A stretch of 64,000 bases of DNA from Streptococcus sp. S5 (GTDB lineage Bacteria > Bacillota > Bacilli > Lactobacillales > Streptococcaceae), in contig NZ_CP139419.1 of the NCBI RefSeq assembly GCF_034134805.1, positions 868,001 through 932,000 on the forward strand, given 5' to 3'. Shown one piece after another: positions 28,009 through 35,528 of this stretch. A model generated the notes under the pieces. That model had not been told where the DNA came from. It saw only the letters and a list, made by a program, of their open reading frames with translations, and did no database searches. The translations under genes and the position numbers were made by a program. Within the stretch, counting starts at the first letter, position 1. Each line of letters starts with the position of its first letter.

Positions 28009-29219
28009 AACAGATGTTTGTCGTAATGAAAGAAACCTATATCAGACAAGTGAAATCATGGAGTTTCCTCTTCATGGTCTTCGGTCCCTTCCTCTTTTTA
28101 GGATTGAGCATTGGAATCGGTTATCTGACAGGTTCTTCTACAGATGCCAAAAACCAGGTGGCCTTGGTGACAGAAGTTCCAGCTGTCAAAGAAAGTCTCA
28201 AAGGAACTGATGGCTTGACCTTGGACTACAAGGATGAAGCTGCAGCTAAAAAAGCCATCAAGGATGAGAAAGCAGCTGCTTACCTAACGGTCGATGAAAA
28301 AGATGGCCAGCTAGAAGCCACTTATGTGGGCGACCAAGCCATGAAAACAGATTTGAAAACCCTTGTCGCTGCGAAATTAAGCCAAGTCCAACAGGGGATC
28401 AATATGGCCCGTGCTAATCTAAGCAAAGAGCAACTGACAGCCTTGTCTCAACAGGTTTCTCTGAAAGAAAAAATTGACGAGAAAAAAGAAGGCTTGAAAA
28501 TGGTGCAAACCATGGTTGCAGGTGGTTTGGGAATGTTGCTTTATATGATTTTGATCTTCTACTCTAGTATCACAGCCCAAGAAGTGGCCAGTGAAAAGGG
28601 AACCAAGATCATGGAAGTGGTTTTCTCTAGTATCAAAGCAACCGACTATTTCTTCGCACGCATGCTCGGACTCTTCGGAGTGATCTTTACCCATATTTTT
28701 GTCTATGTGATTGGTTTAGTAGCGGTTTGGATCTTTAGAGCAGATATCCCTGTTGTCAAGGATTTTCTCGCTCCAAACTCTCCAATTACCCAACACCTAG
28801 CAGAAGCAATCTCGCTCAATACCGTCTTCTTCATTATCCTTGGGATCTTTATGTATGTGGTGCTCTCTGCCTTCTTAGGTTCCACAGTTGCACGACCAGA
28901 AGATTCAGGAAAAGCGATTTCGCCACTGATGATGTTAGTTATCTTTAGCTTCCTTGGGGTAACCACCTTGGGAAGTGCCGGTGACGTCTTCTTATTGAAG
29001 ATCGGTTCCTACATTCCTTTCTTCTCAACCTTCTTTATGCCTTTCCGTACCATCAATGGCTATGCGACTGGTCTTGAATCTTGGGGTTCTTTAGGAATTG
29101 CGGTTCTCTTTACCATCGTGGGAACAGTTCTCATTGCCCGTATCTATGCGAGCCTGATCCTTCAGACCGATGATCTCGGACCATGGAAGACCATCAAACG
29201 TGCTCTTAGCTATCGCTAA
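28005..29219 (+). CDS. ABC-2 type permease (NatB-like)
   Basis: The 404-residue permease has one N-terminal span (residues about 20-42), a large extracytoplasmic region (about 45-165) and five or six C-terminal spans, the NatB/YhaP layout. The conserved QEVASEKGTKIMEVVFSS motif near residue 196 is present. It forms the exporter with the preceding ATPase and shares its ATGA overlap. A terminator lies just downstream, which closes the five-gene operon. Confidence 0.88.
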   Translation: MKQMFVVMKETYIRQVKSWSFLFMVFGPFLFLGLSIGIGYLTGSSTDAKNQVALVTEVPAVKESLKGTDGLTLDYKDEAAAKKAIKDEKAAAYLTVDEKDGQLEATYVGDQAMKTDLKTLVAAKLSQVQQGINMARANLSKEQLTALSQQVSLKEKIDEKKEGLKMVQTMVAGGLGMLLYMILIFYSSITAQEVASEKGTKIMEVVFSSIKATDYFFARMLGLFGVIFTHIFVYVIGLVAVWIFRADIPVVKDFLAPNSPITQHLAEAISLNTVFFIILGIFMYVVLSAFLGSTVARPEDSGKAISPLMMLVIFSFLGVTTLGSAGDVFLLKIGSYIPFFSTFFMPFRTINGYATGLESWGSLGIAVLFTIVGTVLIARIYASLILQTDDLGPWKTIKRALSYR

Positions 29220-29225
29220 TTAGAT

Positions 29226-29253
29226 AAGCCCTCAGTTACAGCTGGGGGCTTTT
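29226..29253 (+). terminator. Terminator of the XRE/ABC operon; near-copy of the one at 33111
   Basis: AAGCCCTCAGTTACAGCTGG followed by GGGCTTTT forms a short stem with a T run. The same sequence with a few changes recurs after the paralog array. Confidence 0.7.
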
Positions 29254-29329
29254 AGCATGCATTGAAATTTATCAGTGGGCTATTTAAAACGATATTCCTA
29301 CAGGCTAACATGTATTTTTTATTAAATTA

Positions 29330-29338
29330 TGATATGAT
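29330..29338 (+). promoter_or_regulatory. Extended -10 promoter of the six-gene paralog array
   Basis: TGATATGAT at 29330-29338 is a -10 with TGn extension, 33 bases before the first gene. No convincing -35 is seen. Confidence 0.5.
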
Positions 29339-29371
29339 GGAGGGGAATAAAGAGAATAGAGAAAAGGACGA

Positions 29372-29980
29372 ATGAGACTCTATATCAAAGGCGATTATAC
29401 AAAAAGAGTACCTTATGGCTATTTGGAACTAGCTGGTAAAATGTGGTTTCCAGAAGATGAGCAAATTTCTTACTCAAATGCTGGGGACAATGATGCATTG
29501 CAAGACGATTTTTCCTTAAATTTATCCCTGAGGAAAGGCACTGCCGATAAGAGATGGTCTAATATCCCCCTAAAGGAAGGAGTACGAAGACTCTTTTCAC
29601 ATCTTGACGAATGTATTGACCTAGAGTTTGAAGATGCATTCGCTACAGACTTCAATGAAAAAGGGAACTATCTCCGCATTTTAACCAAGCATCTGGAAGT
29701 TTTAACAGTTGATAAACGAGCCATGTACATTATGGCGCTTGAGATTGCAAAGGTGATTGATGGGCAAATTAGCGAGGATAATAAGAAGACATGGCTAACA
29801 GTCGAGGAGTTTAGGAAAAAGCGCGAGGTTATTCTATCTCTAACTTTTGAAGAAGCAAATGAACTAAGTTTGACTGAAATTCAAACGATGGATGTGGTAG
29901 ACGACCCTCTTTGGGAGGAAGAAGCCAATCGTCGAAAAGAATATATACTAGCACATGGAGGCGATATCTCAGATTTATGA
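29372..29980 (+). CDS. Paralog array protein 1, function unknown
   Basis: A 202-residue soluble protein, likely cytoplasmic (no signal or membrane span), starting MRLYIKGDYTKRVPYGYLEL. The shared core includes NEKGNYLRIL, LTVDKRAMYIMALEIAK near residue 110, IDGQISEDNKKTW, and a C-terminal DPLWEEE...EYI.AHG segment. The overall charge is acidic. Its C terminus (GGDISDL) lacks the Asp/Glu-rich tail of the other five. It has the only conventional Shine-Dalgarno in the array (AAGGA, eight bases before the ATG). I do not recognise the family. Confidence 0.75.
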   Translation: MRLYIKGDYTKRVPYGYLELAGKMWFPEDEQISYSNAGDNDALQDDFSLNLSLRKGTADKRWSNIPLKEGVRRLFSHLDECIDLEFEDAFATDFNEKGNYLRILTKHLEVLTVDKRAMYIMALEIAKVIDGQISEDNKKTWLTVEEFRKKREVILSLTFEEANELSLTEIQTMDVVDDPLWEEEANRRKEYILAHGGDISDL

Positions 29981-30606
29981 GACTATACATCAAAAGTGAT
30001 TTTAAGAAAAAAATAACCTTTACGACAAGAGAACTTGTTTGGAAGATGTGGTTTAAAGAACGAAATGGCAAGAAAATAAGTTACTCCAACGTTGGTGATG
30101 ATGAGATGCTGCAAGATGATTTTTATTTCGGAGCAGAGTTGCGCAAATGGGCTTCAGTTGACGAAAGATGGGATAAGGCTCCTTTTATAATTCCGAGCAA
30201 TCCTTGGTTGTCCTTGCAATATGAAGATATTGAACTTGAATTTGAACATGCTTTTATTTCCGATGACCGCGAAAAGGGGGAGTTTCTTCGAATTGCCTCA
30301 ACTCATGTAGATATTTTGACGGTTGACAAACGTGCTTTATACATTATGGCAACTGAAGTAGCATCTGCCATTGATGGTCAAATTAGCGAAGACGGCAAGC
30401 AAAGTTGGCTAAGTGTAGAAGAATTTAAGGAATATCACAAGGATGTTCTTTCACTGACTTATGATGAAGCTGTTGAAGTCAGTTTGGAAGAATTAAAGAC
30501 AATGGTACCGGTAAGAGATCCTCTATGGGAAGAGGAGGAGCGGCTTCGAGAAGAATACATCAAAATCCATGGCGAACGTGTTTATGACGACGAGGAAGAC
30601 GAATGA
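29977..30606 (+). CDS. Paralog array protein 2, function unknown
   Basis: A 209-residue member of the array beginning MRLYIKSDFKKKITFTTREL. The ATG at 29977 overlaps the TGA of gene 1 (ATGA). The core contains REKGEFLRIA, LTVDKRALYIMATEVA, IDGQISEDGKQSWLSVEEF and DPLWEEEERLREEYIKIHG. The tail is ERVYDDEEDE. The longer reading from 29911 is rejected because it lies within gene 1. Its first 57 bases are nearly identical to those of gene 3, so the two are probably a recent duplication at that end. Confidence 0.75.
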   Translation: MRLYIKSDFKKKITFTTRELVWKMWFKERNGKKISYSNVGDDEMLQDDFYFGAELRKWASVDERWDKAPFIIPSNPWLSLQYEDIELEFEHAFISDDREKGEFLRIASTHVDILTVDKRALYIMATEVASAIDGQISEDGKQSWLSVEEFKEYHKDVLSLTYDEAVEVSLEELKTMVPVRDPLWEEEERLREEYIKIHGERVYDDEEDE

Positions 30607-31232
30607 GACTCTATATCAAAAGTGATTTTAAGAAAAAAATAACCTTTACGACAAGAGAGTTGCTCTGGAAAATGTGGTTTAAGGAATGGCAGGGTCATCC
30701 TATTACATACTCAAACGTTGGTGATGATGAGATGTTGCAAGACGATTTTTACTTTGTAGTAAGCTTTGATAAATGGCGTTTTTGTGACTCAAGATGGGAT
30801 AGTATCCCCTCTTATGATTTAAACAATCCGTGGAATTCCTATAAATATGAAAATATATCCCTTGAATTTGAAAAAACTTTCATTACAGAGTGGAGAGAAC
30901 GTGGGGATTATTTACGTATCGCAACTTCTCATACAGATGTTTTAACAGTTGATAAACGTGCGATGTATATTATGGCAGTCGAGGTTGCTGGTGCAATTGA
31001 TGGAAAAATTAGTTCGGACGGCAAACAGACTTGGATAGATGTAGAGACTTTTAAGGAGTTGCACAAGGATATATTATCCCTAACCTACGATCAAGCAACT
31101 GAAATCAGTGTGGAGGAACTGAAAAGTTTGAAACCTGTAGAAGATCCTTTGTGGGATGAAGAAGAACGACTTCGTGAGGAATACATCAAAATCCATGGTG
31201 AACGTGTTTATGACGACGAGGAAGAAGATTGA
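30603..31232 (+). CDS. Paralog array protein 3, function unknown
   Basis: A 209-residue paralog whose ATG overlaps the stop of gene 2 (ATGA). It shares the first 15 residues with gene 2 (MRLYIKSDFKKKITF) and the C-terminal IHGERVYDDEEED. The middle (residues about 40-95) differs strongly from gene 2, with WRFCDSRWDSIPSYDL replacing the gene 2 sequence. The core REKG motif is changed to RERGDYLRIA. Conserved ends with a divergent middle are the pattern expected when a recognition surface is under selection, though this is an inference. Confidence 0.75.
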   Translation: MRLYIKSDFKKKITFTTRELLWKMWFKEWQGHPITYSNVGDDEMLQDDFYFVVSFDKWRFCDSRWDSIPSYDLNNPWNSYKYENISLEFEKTFITEWRERGDYLRIATSHTDVLTVDKRAMYIMAVEVAGAIDGKISSDGKQTWIDVETFKELHKDILSLTYDQATEISVEELKSLKPVEDPLWDEEERLREEYIKIHGERVYDDEEED

Positions 31233-31855
31233 GAATTTATATCAAAGGTGATTATAATAGAAAAGTGCCTTTTGGATACAGAGAACTTGCATGGAAAATG
31301 TGGTTCAAGGAACGGAAAGGTCAAAAAATAAGTTTCTCACATGTCGGAGATGATGAGATGCTACAAGATGACTTCTATCTATCTTTACGGTTAGATAAGT
31401 GGGGAGCAAGTGGCTCTCGTTGGAAAGAGGTCAAGGTTAAAGGTGGCAGTGCAATTAATTCCCAAATATATGAAAATATTGATTTGGATTATGCAGGAAG
31501 TTATGAAAGTGACGGTAGAGAAAAGGGAAAATATCTAAGAATCGCTTCGAATTATCTAGATGTATTAACAGTTGATAAACGAGCTTTGTATATAATGGCA
31601 CTCGAAATTGCGACTGCGATTGATGGGAAAATTAGTGAAGATGATAAGAAAACATGGCTAACAGTCGAGGAATTCAAGGAAAAGCACCAAGATATCTTAT
31701 CTCTAACTTTTGATGAAGCGAATGAAATGAGTCTGGAGGAAATTCAGACGATTGATGCTATTGATGATCCCATCTGGGAAGAATTAGATCGAAAACGTGA
31801 GGAATACATCAAAATCCATGGCGAACGTGTTTATGACGATGAGGAAGAAGATTGA
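31229..31855 (+). CDS. Paralog array protein 4, function unknown
   Basis: A 208-residue paralog that starts with TTG inside TTGA, overlapping the stop of gene 3. It reads MRIYIKGDYNRKVPFGYREL. The core has REKGKYLRIA, LTVDKRALYIMALEIA and IDGKISEDDKKTWLTVEEF. Its tail (ERVYDDEEED) is the same as that of gene 3. There is no separate Shine-Dalgarno, so expression probably depends on re-initiation by ribosomes finishing gene 3. Confidence 0.74.
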   Translation: MRIYIKGDYNRKVPFGYRELAWKMWFKERKGQKISFSHVGDDEMLQDDFYLSLRLDKWGASGSRWKEVKVKGGSAINSQIYENIDLDYAGSYESDGREKGKYLRIASNYLDVLTVDKRALYIMALEIATAIDGKISEDDKKTWLTVEEFKEKHQDILSLTFDEANEMSLEEIQTIDAIDDPIWEELDRKREEYIKIHGERVYDDEEED

Positions 31856-32481
31856 GAATTTATATTAAAGGTGACTATACAAAAGAAATCCCGTTTGATT
31901 ACTTAAAACTAGCAAAGAGAATGTGGTTTGGGGAAAAAGATGGAATAGAACCTGACTTGTCGTATGCAGGGTATCTAGATTTACCAATCGAGAAACTTTC
32001 TATCCACTTAAAATTAAATAAGTGGATGCATGATAATAGATGGAGTAATGTTCAGATTAAGGAAGGGATAAAATATGATTTTTTATCCCATAAATATGAA
32101 GATATAGAGCTAGACTACGAAGATGCTATGATGTCGGACTTTCGTGAGAAAGGTGAATGTTTAAGAATCGCTACTAAGCACCTTGAACTCCTAACCGTTG
32201 ATAAACGTGCTTTCTATATTATGGCGATAGAAATTGCGACTGCCATTGAGGGTCAAATCAGCGAAGATGACAAAGAGAGCTGGTTAAGTGTGGAGCAATT
32301 TAAAAACCGGCATGAAGCTATTCTTTCGATGAGTTATGAACAGGCTAATAAGCTGAGTCTGGAGGAAATTCCATTTATGGATGATGTGAGAGACCCGGTT
32401 TGGGCAGAAGATGACCGCAGAAATGAAGAATACATCCGAATCCATGGAGAAGTGGAGTTGGATGACGAGGACGACGAGTGA
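31852..32481 (+). CDS. Paralog array protein 5, function unknown
   Basis: A 209-residue paralog starting with TTG in a TTGA overlap, reading MRIYIKGDYTKEIPFDYLKL. It is the most divergent in the N-terminal third (FGEKDGIEPDLSYAGYLDL). The core is kept: REKGECLRIA, LTVDKRAFYIMAIEIA and IEGQISEDDKESWLSVEQF. The C-terminal tail changes to IHGEVELDDEDDE, shared in form with gene 6, so the array falls into two tail types: genes 2-4 and genes 5-6. Confidence 0.74.
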   Translation: MRIYIKGDYTKEIPFDYLKLAKRMWFGEKDGIEPDLSYAGYLDLPIEKLSIHLKLNKWMHDNRWSNVQIKEGIKYDFLSHKYEDIELDYEDAMMSDFREKGECLRIATKHLELLTVDKRAFYIMAIEIATAIEGQISEDDKESWLSVEQFKNRHEAILSMSYEQANKLSLEEIPFMDDVRDPVWAEDDRRNEEYIRIHGEVELDDEDDE

Positions 32482-33089
32482 AACTGTATCTTAAAGGTAA
32501 CTACGAAACTAACATCTATCAAGCCTGTATGGAATATCCTTGGAAAATGTGGTTCAAGGAACGTAAGGGAGTGCAGGTTGAGTTTTCTTATGCACGTGAT
32601 GATGACTTCTATTTTAGTGTTAGTTTGGATAAATTTTCTTCAAATGATGAGCGTTGGGGTATGGCTGATTTTAGAGTAGGCAACGATCCTTGGGCGACTT
32701 TTAAGCGTGAAAATATAAATTTAAATTTTGAAGATTCCTATGAAAGCGATGGACGAGAAAAAGGAGACTATCTACGAATCATCACGACTCATAAGGATAT
32801 TCTAACTGTTGATAAGCGAGCTCTCTATATCCTGGCGATTGAAGTGGCAACTGCAATTGACGGTCACATCAGCGAAGATGACAAGGAAACATGGCTGAGT
32901 ATTGAAGAATTTAAAACAAAACATGCAGATTTGTTGCATTTGACCTACAATGAAGCGGTTGACATTAGCTTGAAAGAGATAGAAGTAATGAAAGCTGTTG
33001 ATGAGCCACTCTGGGAAGAATTGGATCGAAAGCGTGAAGAGTATATCCGAATTCATGGAGAAGTGGAGTTGGATGACGAGGAAGAATAA
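32478..33089 (+). CDS. Paralog array protein 6, function unknown
   Basis: The last paralog has 203 residues and starts with GTG in a GTGA overlap with gene 5 (MKLYLKGNYETNIYQACMEY). It lacks about six residues in the N-terminal region compared with the others. The core has REKGDYLRII, LTVDKRALYILAIEVA and IDGHISEDDKETWLSIEEF. The tail is IHGEVELDDEEE. It ends 22 bases before the near-copy terminator at 33111. Confidence 0.74.
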   Translation: MKLYLKGNYETNIYQACMEYPWKMWFKERKGVQVEFSYARDDDFYFSVSLDKFSSNDERWGMADFRVGNDPWATFKRENINLNFEDSYESDGREKGDYLRIITTHKDILTVDKRALYILAIEVATAIDGHISEDDKETWLSIEEFKTKHADLLHLTYNEAVDISLKEIEVMKAVDEPLWEELDRKREEYIRIHGEVELDDEEE

Positions 33090-33110
33090 GAAATTCCACT
33101 TCAACCAGTA

Positions 33111-33138
33111 AGCTCTCAGTTACAGCTGAGGGCTTTTT
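33111..33138 (+). terminator. Terminator after the paralog array
   Basis: GCTCTCAG-TTACAG-CTGAGGGC with TTTTT after it. It differs only slightly from the terminator at 29226, upstream of the array. Confidence 0.8.
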
Positions 33139-33147
33139 GATTTCACA

Positions 33148-33176
33148 TTGACTTTTGCAAGCCTTTTCACTACAAT
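33148..33176 (+). promoter_or_regulatory. Promoter of the aldo/keto reductase gene
   Basis: TTGACT (33148-33153) and TACAAT (33171-33176) are 17 bases apart, and AAAGGAGG precedes the ATG at 33201. Confidence 0.7.
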
Positions 33177-33200
33177 AGAACTACAGAAAAGGAGGCGGAC

Positions 33201-34124
33201 ATGAACTATATTGAGTTTGCTGAAAATGAGCGTCTGTCCACGATTGTCCTTGGGATGATGCGGATCAGTCAGTTGAGTGAAGATGAGGTGGAGGCCTTGG
33301 TGGAGGCAGCCTTGTCAATTGGGATCAACACTTTTGATCTGGCGGATATCTATGGCGATGGCCAGTGTGAGCTCCTGCTGGGTAAGGTTCTCAAGCGTCG
33401 TACGGATCTTCGGGACCAGATGTGGATCCAGTCCAAGTGTGGGATTCGCAAGGACGGCTTTACCTATTTTGATTTTTCCAAAGATTATATTTTGGATTCC
33501 GTCGATGGCATCCTCGAGCGTCTGCAGATCGAGCGCTTGGATAGCCTCCTCCTTCACCGACCGGATGCCCTCATGGAGCCTGAAGAGGTGGCGGAAGCTT
33601 TTGATCAGTTGGAGCAAGCGGGCAAGGTCCGTCATTTTGGGGTGTCCAATCAAAATCCTATGATGATGGAATTGCTTAAAACGGCTGTCAAACAACCTCT
33701 CAAGGTCAACCAGTTGCAGTTGAGTGCCGCCTTTACACCGAGCTTTGAAGCTGGTTTTCATGTCAACATGGAGGGGCCAAAAGCAGCAGTTCGTGATGGT
33801 AGTGTCTTTGAGTATTGTCGCTTAACTGATACGGTGATTCAAGCTTGGTCTGTCCTCCAGCATGGCTATTTCAAGGGGAATTTTGTCGGCAAGGAAGAGT
33901 TTGCGGCCCTCAATCACGTGCTCAATGACTTGGCGAAAAAATACCAGGTCACTCCGACAGCCATTGCCCTCGCTTGGGTCCTTCGCTATCCAGGTAAGAT
34001 GCAGGCCGTCATCGGAACGACCAAGCCCAAGCATGTCCTTGAAGCAGGGAAAGCAGCAACAGTCACTTTGACACGCAAGGAATGGTACCAAATCTACTTG
34101 GCGGCGGGAAATGATTTGCCTTAG
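33201..34124 (+). CDS. Aldo/keto reductase (YdhF-like)
   Basis: A 307-residue NAD(P)H-dependent oxidoreductase of the AKR superfamily with an (alpha/beta)8 barrel. FDLADIYGDGQCELLLGKVL carries the catalytic Asp and Tyr near residues 46-51, SKCGI supplies the Lys near 80, and LLLHRPDAL the His near 115. The cofactor segment near the C terminus (VIGTTKPKHVLEAGKA) is conserved. The substrate is unknown. It has its own promoter and terminator and is monocistronic. Confidence 0.88.
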   Translation: MNYIEFAENERLSTIVLGMMRISQLSEDEVEALVEAALSIGINTFDLADIYGDGQCELLLGKVLKRRTDLRDQMWIQSKCGIRKDGFTYFDFSKDYILDSVDGILERLQIERLDSLLLHRPDALMEPEEVAEAFDQLEQAGKVRHFGVSNQNPMMMELLKTAVKQPLKVNQLQLSAAFTPSFEAGFHVNMEGPKAAVRDGSVFEYCRLTDTVIQAWSVLQHGYFKGNFVGKEEFAALNHVLNDLAKKYQVTPTAIALAWVLRYPGKMQAVIGTTKPKHVLEAGKAATVTLTRKEWYQIYLAAGNDLP

Positions 34125-34136
34125 AATCTTGTTAGT

Positions 34137-34173
34137 AAACCAGATTCCACTCTTATCGGTGGACTGGTTTTTT
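34137..34173 (+). terminator. Terminator of the aldo/keto reductase gene
   Basis: AAACCAG and CCAC pair with GTGG and CTGGTTT across a loop, followed by a T run. Confidence 0.75.
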
Positions 34174-34196
34174 GTTTTGTGATTTTCAGATTTTTC

Positions 34197-34260
34197 TTGA
34201 CAAGTCTTTCTTTTTTATGGTATTCTTTATGCAACAAGTGTTGCGCAACGAATGTTGCGC
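34197..34260 (+). promoter_or_regulatory. Promoter with tandem TetR operators
   Basis: TTGACA (34197-34202) and TATTCT (34221-34226, TGG extension, spacing 18) make the promoter. Two palindromes overlap end to end just downstream of the start site: GCAACA-AG-TGTTGC (34231-34244) and GCGCAAC-GAAT-GTTGCGC (34243-34260). Both are good candidates for binding by the TetR protein encoded next. Confidence 0.75.
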
Positions 34261-34272
34261 GAAAGGAGTCTT

Positions 34273-34848
34273 ATGCCACCAAAGGTTAAATTCAGTAAAG
34301 AGGCTATCATTGGGACAGCTTTACAATTGGTGAGAGAAGAGGGAATGGCTAGTTTGACAGCTCGAGCATTAGCGGAGAAACTGGGAGCCACACCGAGAGT
34401 CATTTTTGGGCAATTTGCCAATATGGCTGAGTTACAAGCAGAAGTTATTGTTGCTGCGGAGATGGTGGTGGTGGAGTATATTCGCAAGGCCTTAGAAGAT
34501 GAAAAGCCTTTCCGATCTGTCGGGGTTGCTTATATCCTCTTCGCCTCAAAAGAACCCCAACTCTTTCAATTGCTTTTCCAAAATCCTAGCAAAGAGCCGA
34601 TTCGTCGCTTTCAAGATTTTCTTCCCATGAAGGATCATAGTTACCAATTGATTCTGGATTCGATTGTCGCAGACTATCCTTTGACTGTAGAGGAGGCTAG
34701 TCGCTTGTACCAGCATCTATTTATCTACTCGCACGGGATGGCTTCAATGGTTGCTTCTGGCATTTATCAGTTCGGCATGGAAGAAGTGATTGGATTACTG
34801 ACAGAGGTTTGTCAATCTCTCATCAAAGAAATGGTAGGAAAGAAATGA
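34273..34848 (+). CDS. TetR-family transcriptional regulator
   Basis: A 191-residue TetR-type repressor. The N-terminal HTH is FSKEAIIGTALQLVREEGMA followed by SLTARALAEKLGATPRVIFG (residues about 5-50). The rest is the ligand-binding and dimerisation domain, which is variable. The ATG at 34273 is supported by AAAGGAG; the longer reading from 34252 starts inside an operator palindrome. It is the first gene of a three-gene operon with an ABC ATPase and an FtsX-like permease, so the repressor probably controls export of its own inducer. Confidence 0.88.
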   Translation: MPPKVKFSKEAIIGTALQLVREEGMASLTARALAEKLGATPRVIFGQFANMAELQAEVIVAAEMVVVEYIRKALEDEKPFRSVGVAYILFASKEPQLFQLLFQNPSKEPIRRFQDFLPMKDHSYQLILDSIVADYPLTVEEASRLYQHLFIYSHGMASMVASGIYQFGMEEVIGLLTEVCQSLIKEMVGKK

Positions 34849-35525
34849 TTCAACTAAAAAATGTGCACAAAAGCTACGGCCAAACCAAGGTTTTAAAGGG
34901 GATTGACTTGCAGATTCAAGACCAGGATGATGTGGTTATCCTCGGTCCTTCTGGATCAGGGAAATCAACTCTCTTAAATGTGCTGTCAGGATTAGAAAAG
35001 GTAGACGAGGGGCATATCCTCATTCAAGGACAAGATTTATCGCAACTCACGGATGCTCAATTGACGGCCTTTAGACGGGAGAAGATTGCCTTTATTTTCC
35101 AGCAGTATTATCTATTGCCTAATCTAACGGTCAGACAAAATGTAAAAATGGGTGCTGACCTGGCAAACAATCATGATTTTTTGCAGATCATCGAGGATTT
35201 GGGGCTTGGCGATAAGCTGGACAAGTATCCGAGTGAATTGTCGGGTGGGGAACAGCAGAGAGTCTCCATTGCTCGGGCCTTGGCCAAAAAGCCAGAGATT
35301 CTCTTCTTGGATGAGCCGACGGGTGCCCTCGATGAAGAAACAGGGCGCAAGATTCTCGACTATATCTGGGAACTGAAGGAAAAGCTGGGCTTTACCCTCA
35401 TCATGGTGACGCACAACCAAAATATTGCGGATATGGCCAGAACCATCATTCGTGTCAATAGTGGCAAGATTACCCAAGTTGTGACCAATGATCAACCTCA
35501 GACTGCTTATGAGATTGGATGGTAA
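34845..35525 (+). CDS. ABC transporter ATP-binding protein (MacB/LolD type)
   Basis: The 226-residue ATPase carries Walker [14 protein letters not shown] near residue 35, Q-loop [14 protein letters not shown] near 85, signature [16 protein letters not shown] near 130 and Walker [16 protein letters not shown] near 155. This type partners FtsX-like permeases for export of peptides, lipoproteins or antimicrobial agents. The ATG at 34845 overlaps the TetR stop (ATGA). The track start at 34809 lies within tetR and is rejected. Confidence 0.92.
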   Translation: MIQLKNVHKSYGQTKVLKGIDLQIQDQDDVVILGPSGSGKSTLLNVLSGLEKVDEGHILIQGQDLSQLTDAQLTAFRREKIAFIFQQYYLLPNLTVRQNVKMGADLANNHDFLQIIEDLGLGDKLDKYPSELSGGEQQRVSIARALAKKPEILFLDEPTGALDEETGRKILDYIWELKEKLGFTLIMVTHNQNIADMARTIIRVNSGKITQVVTNDQPQTAYEIGW

Positions 35526-35528
35526 GCC

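Larger units (their letters stand above)
29372..33089 (+). repeat. Tandem array of six paralogous genes
   Basis: Six genes of 202-209 codons share the same order of motifs and abut through 4-base NTGA overlaps, giving a repeat unit of about 625 bases. Nucleotide similarity is highest at the gene junctions: for example the first 57 bases at 29977 and 30603 differ at only two positions, and the junction segments around 31177-31256 and 31799-31878 are almost identical. This suggests repeated unequal crossing over or gene conversion. Terminators with the same core flank the array. Confidence 0.85.

Noticed and set aside
29372-33089. Array read as an insertion sequence or prophage
   Set aside because: No transposase, integrase or inverted ends were seen, and the terminators at the edges are ordinary hairpins.
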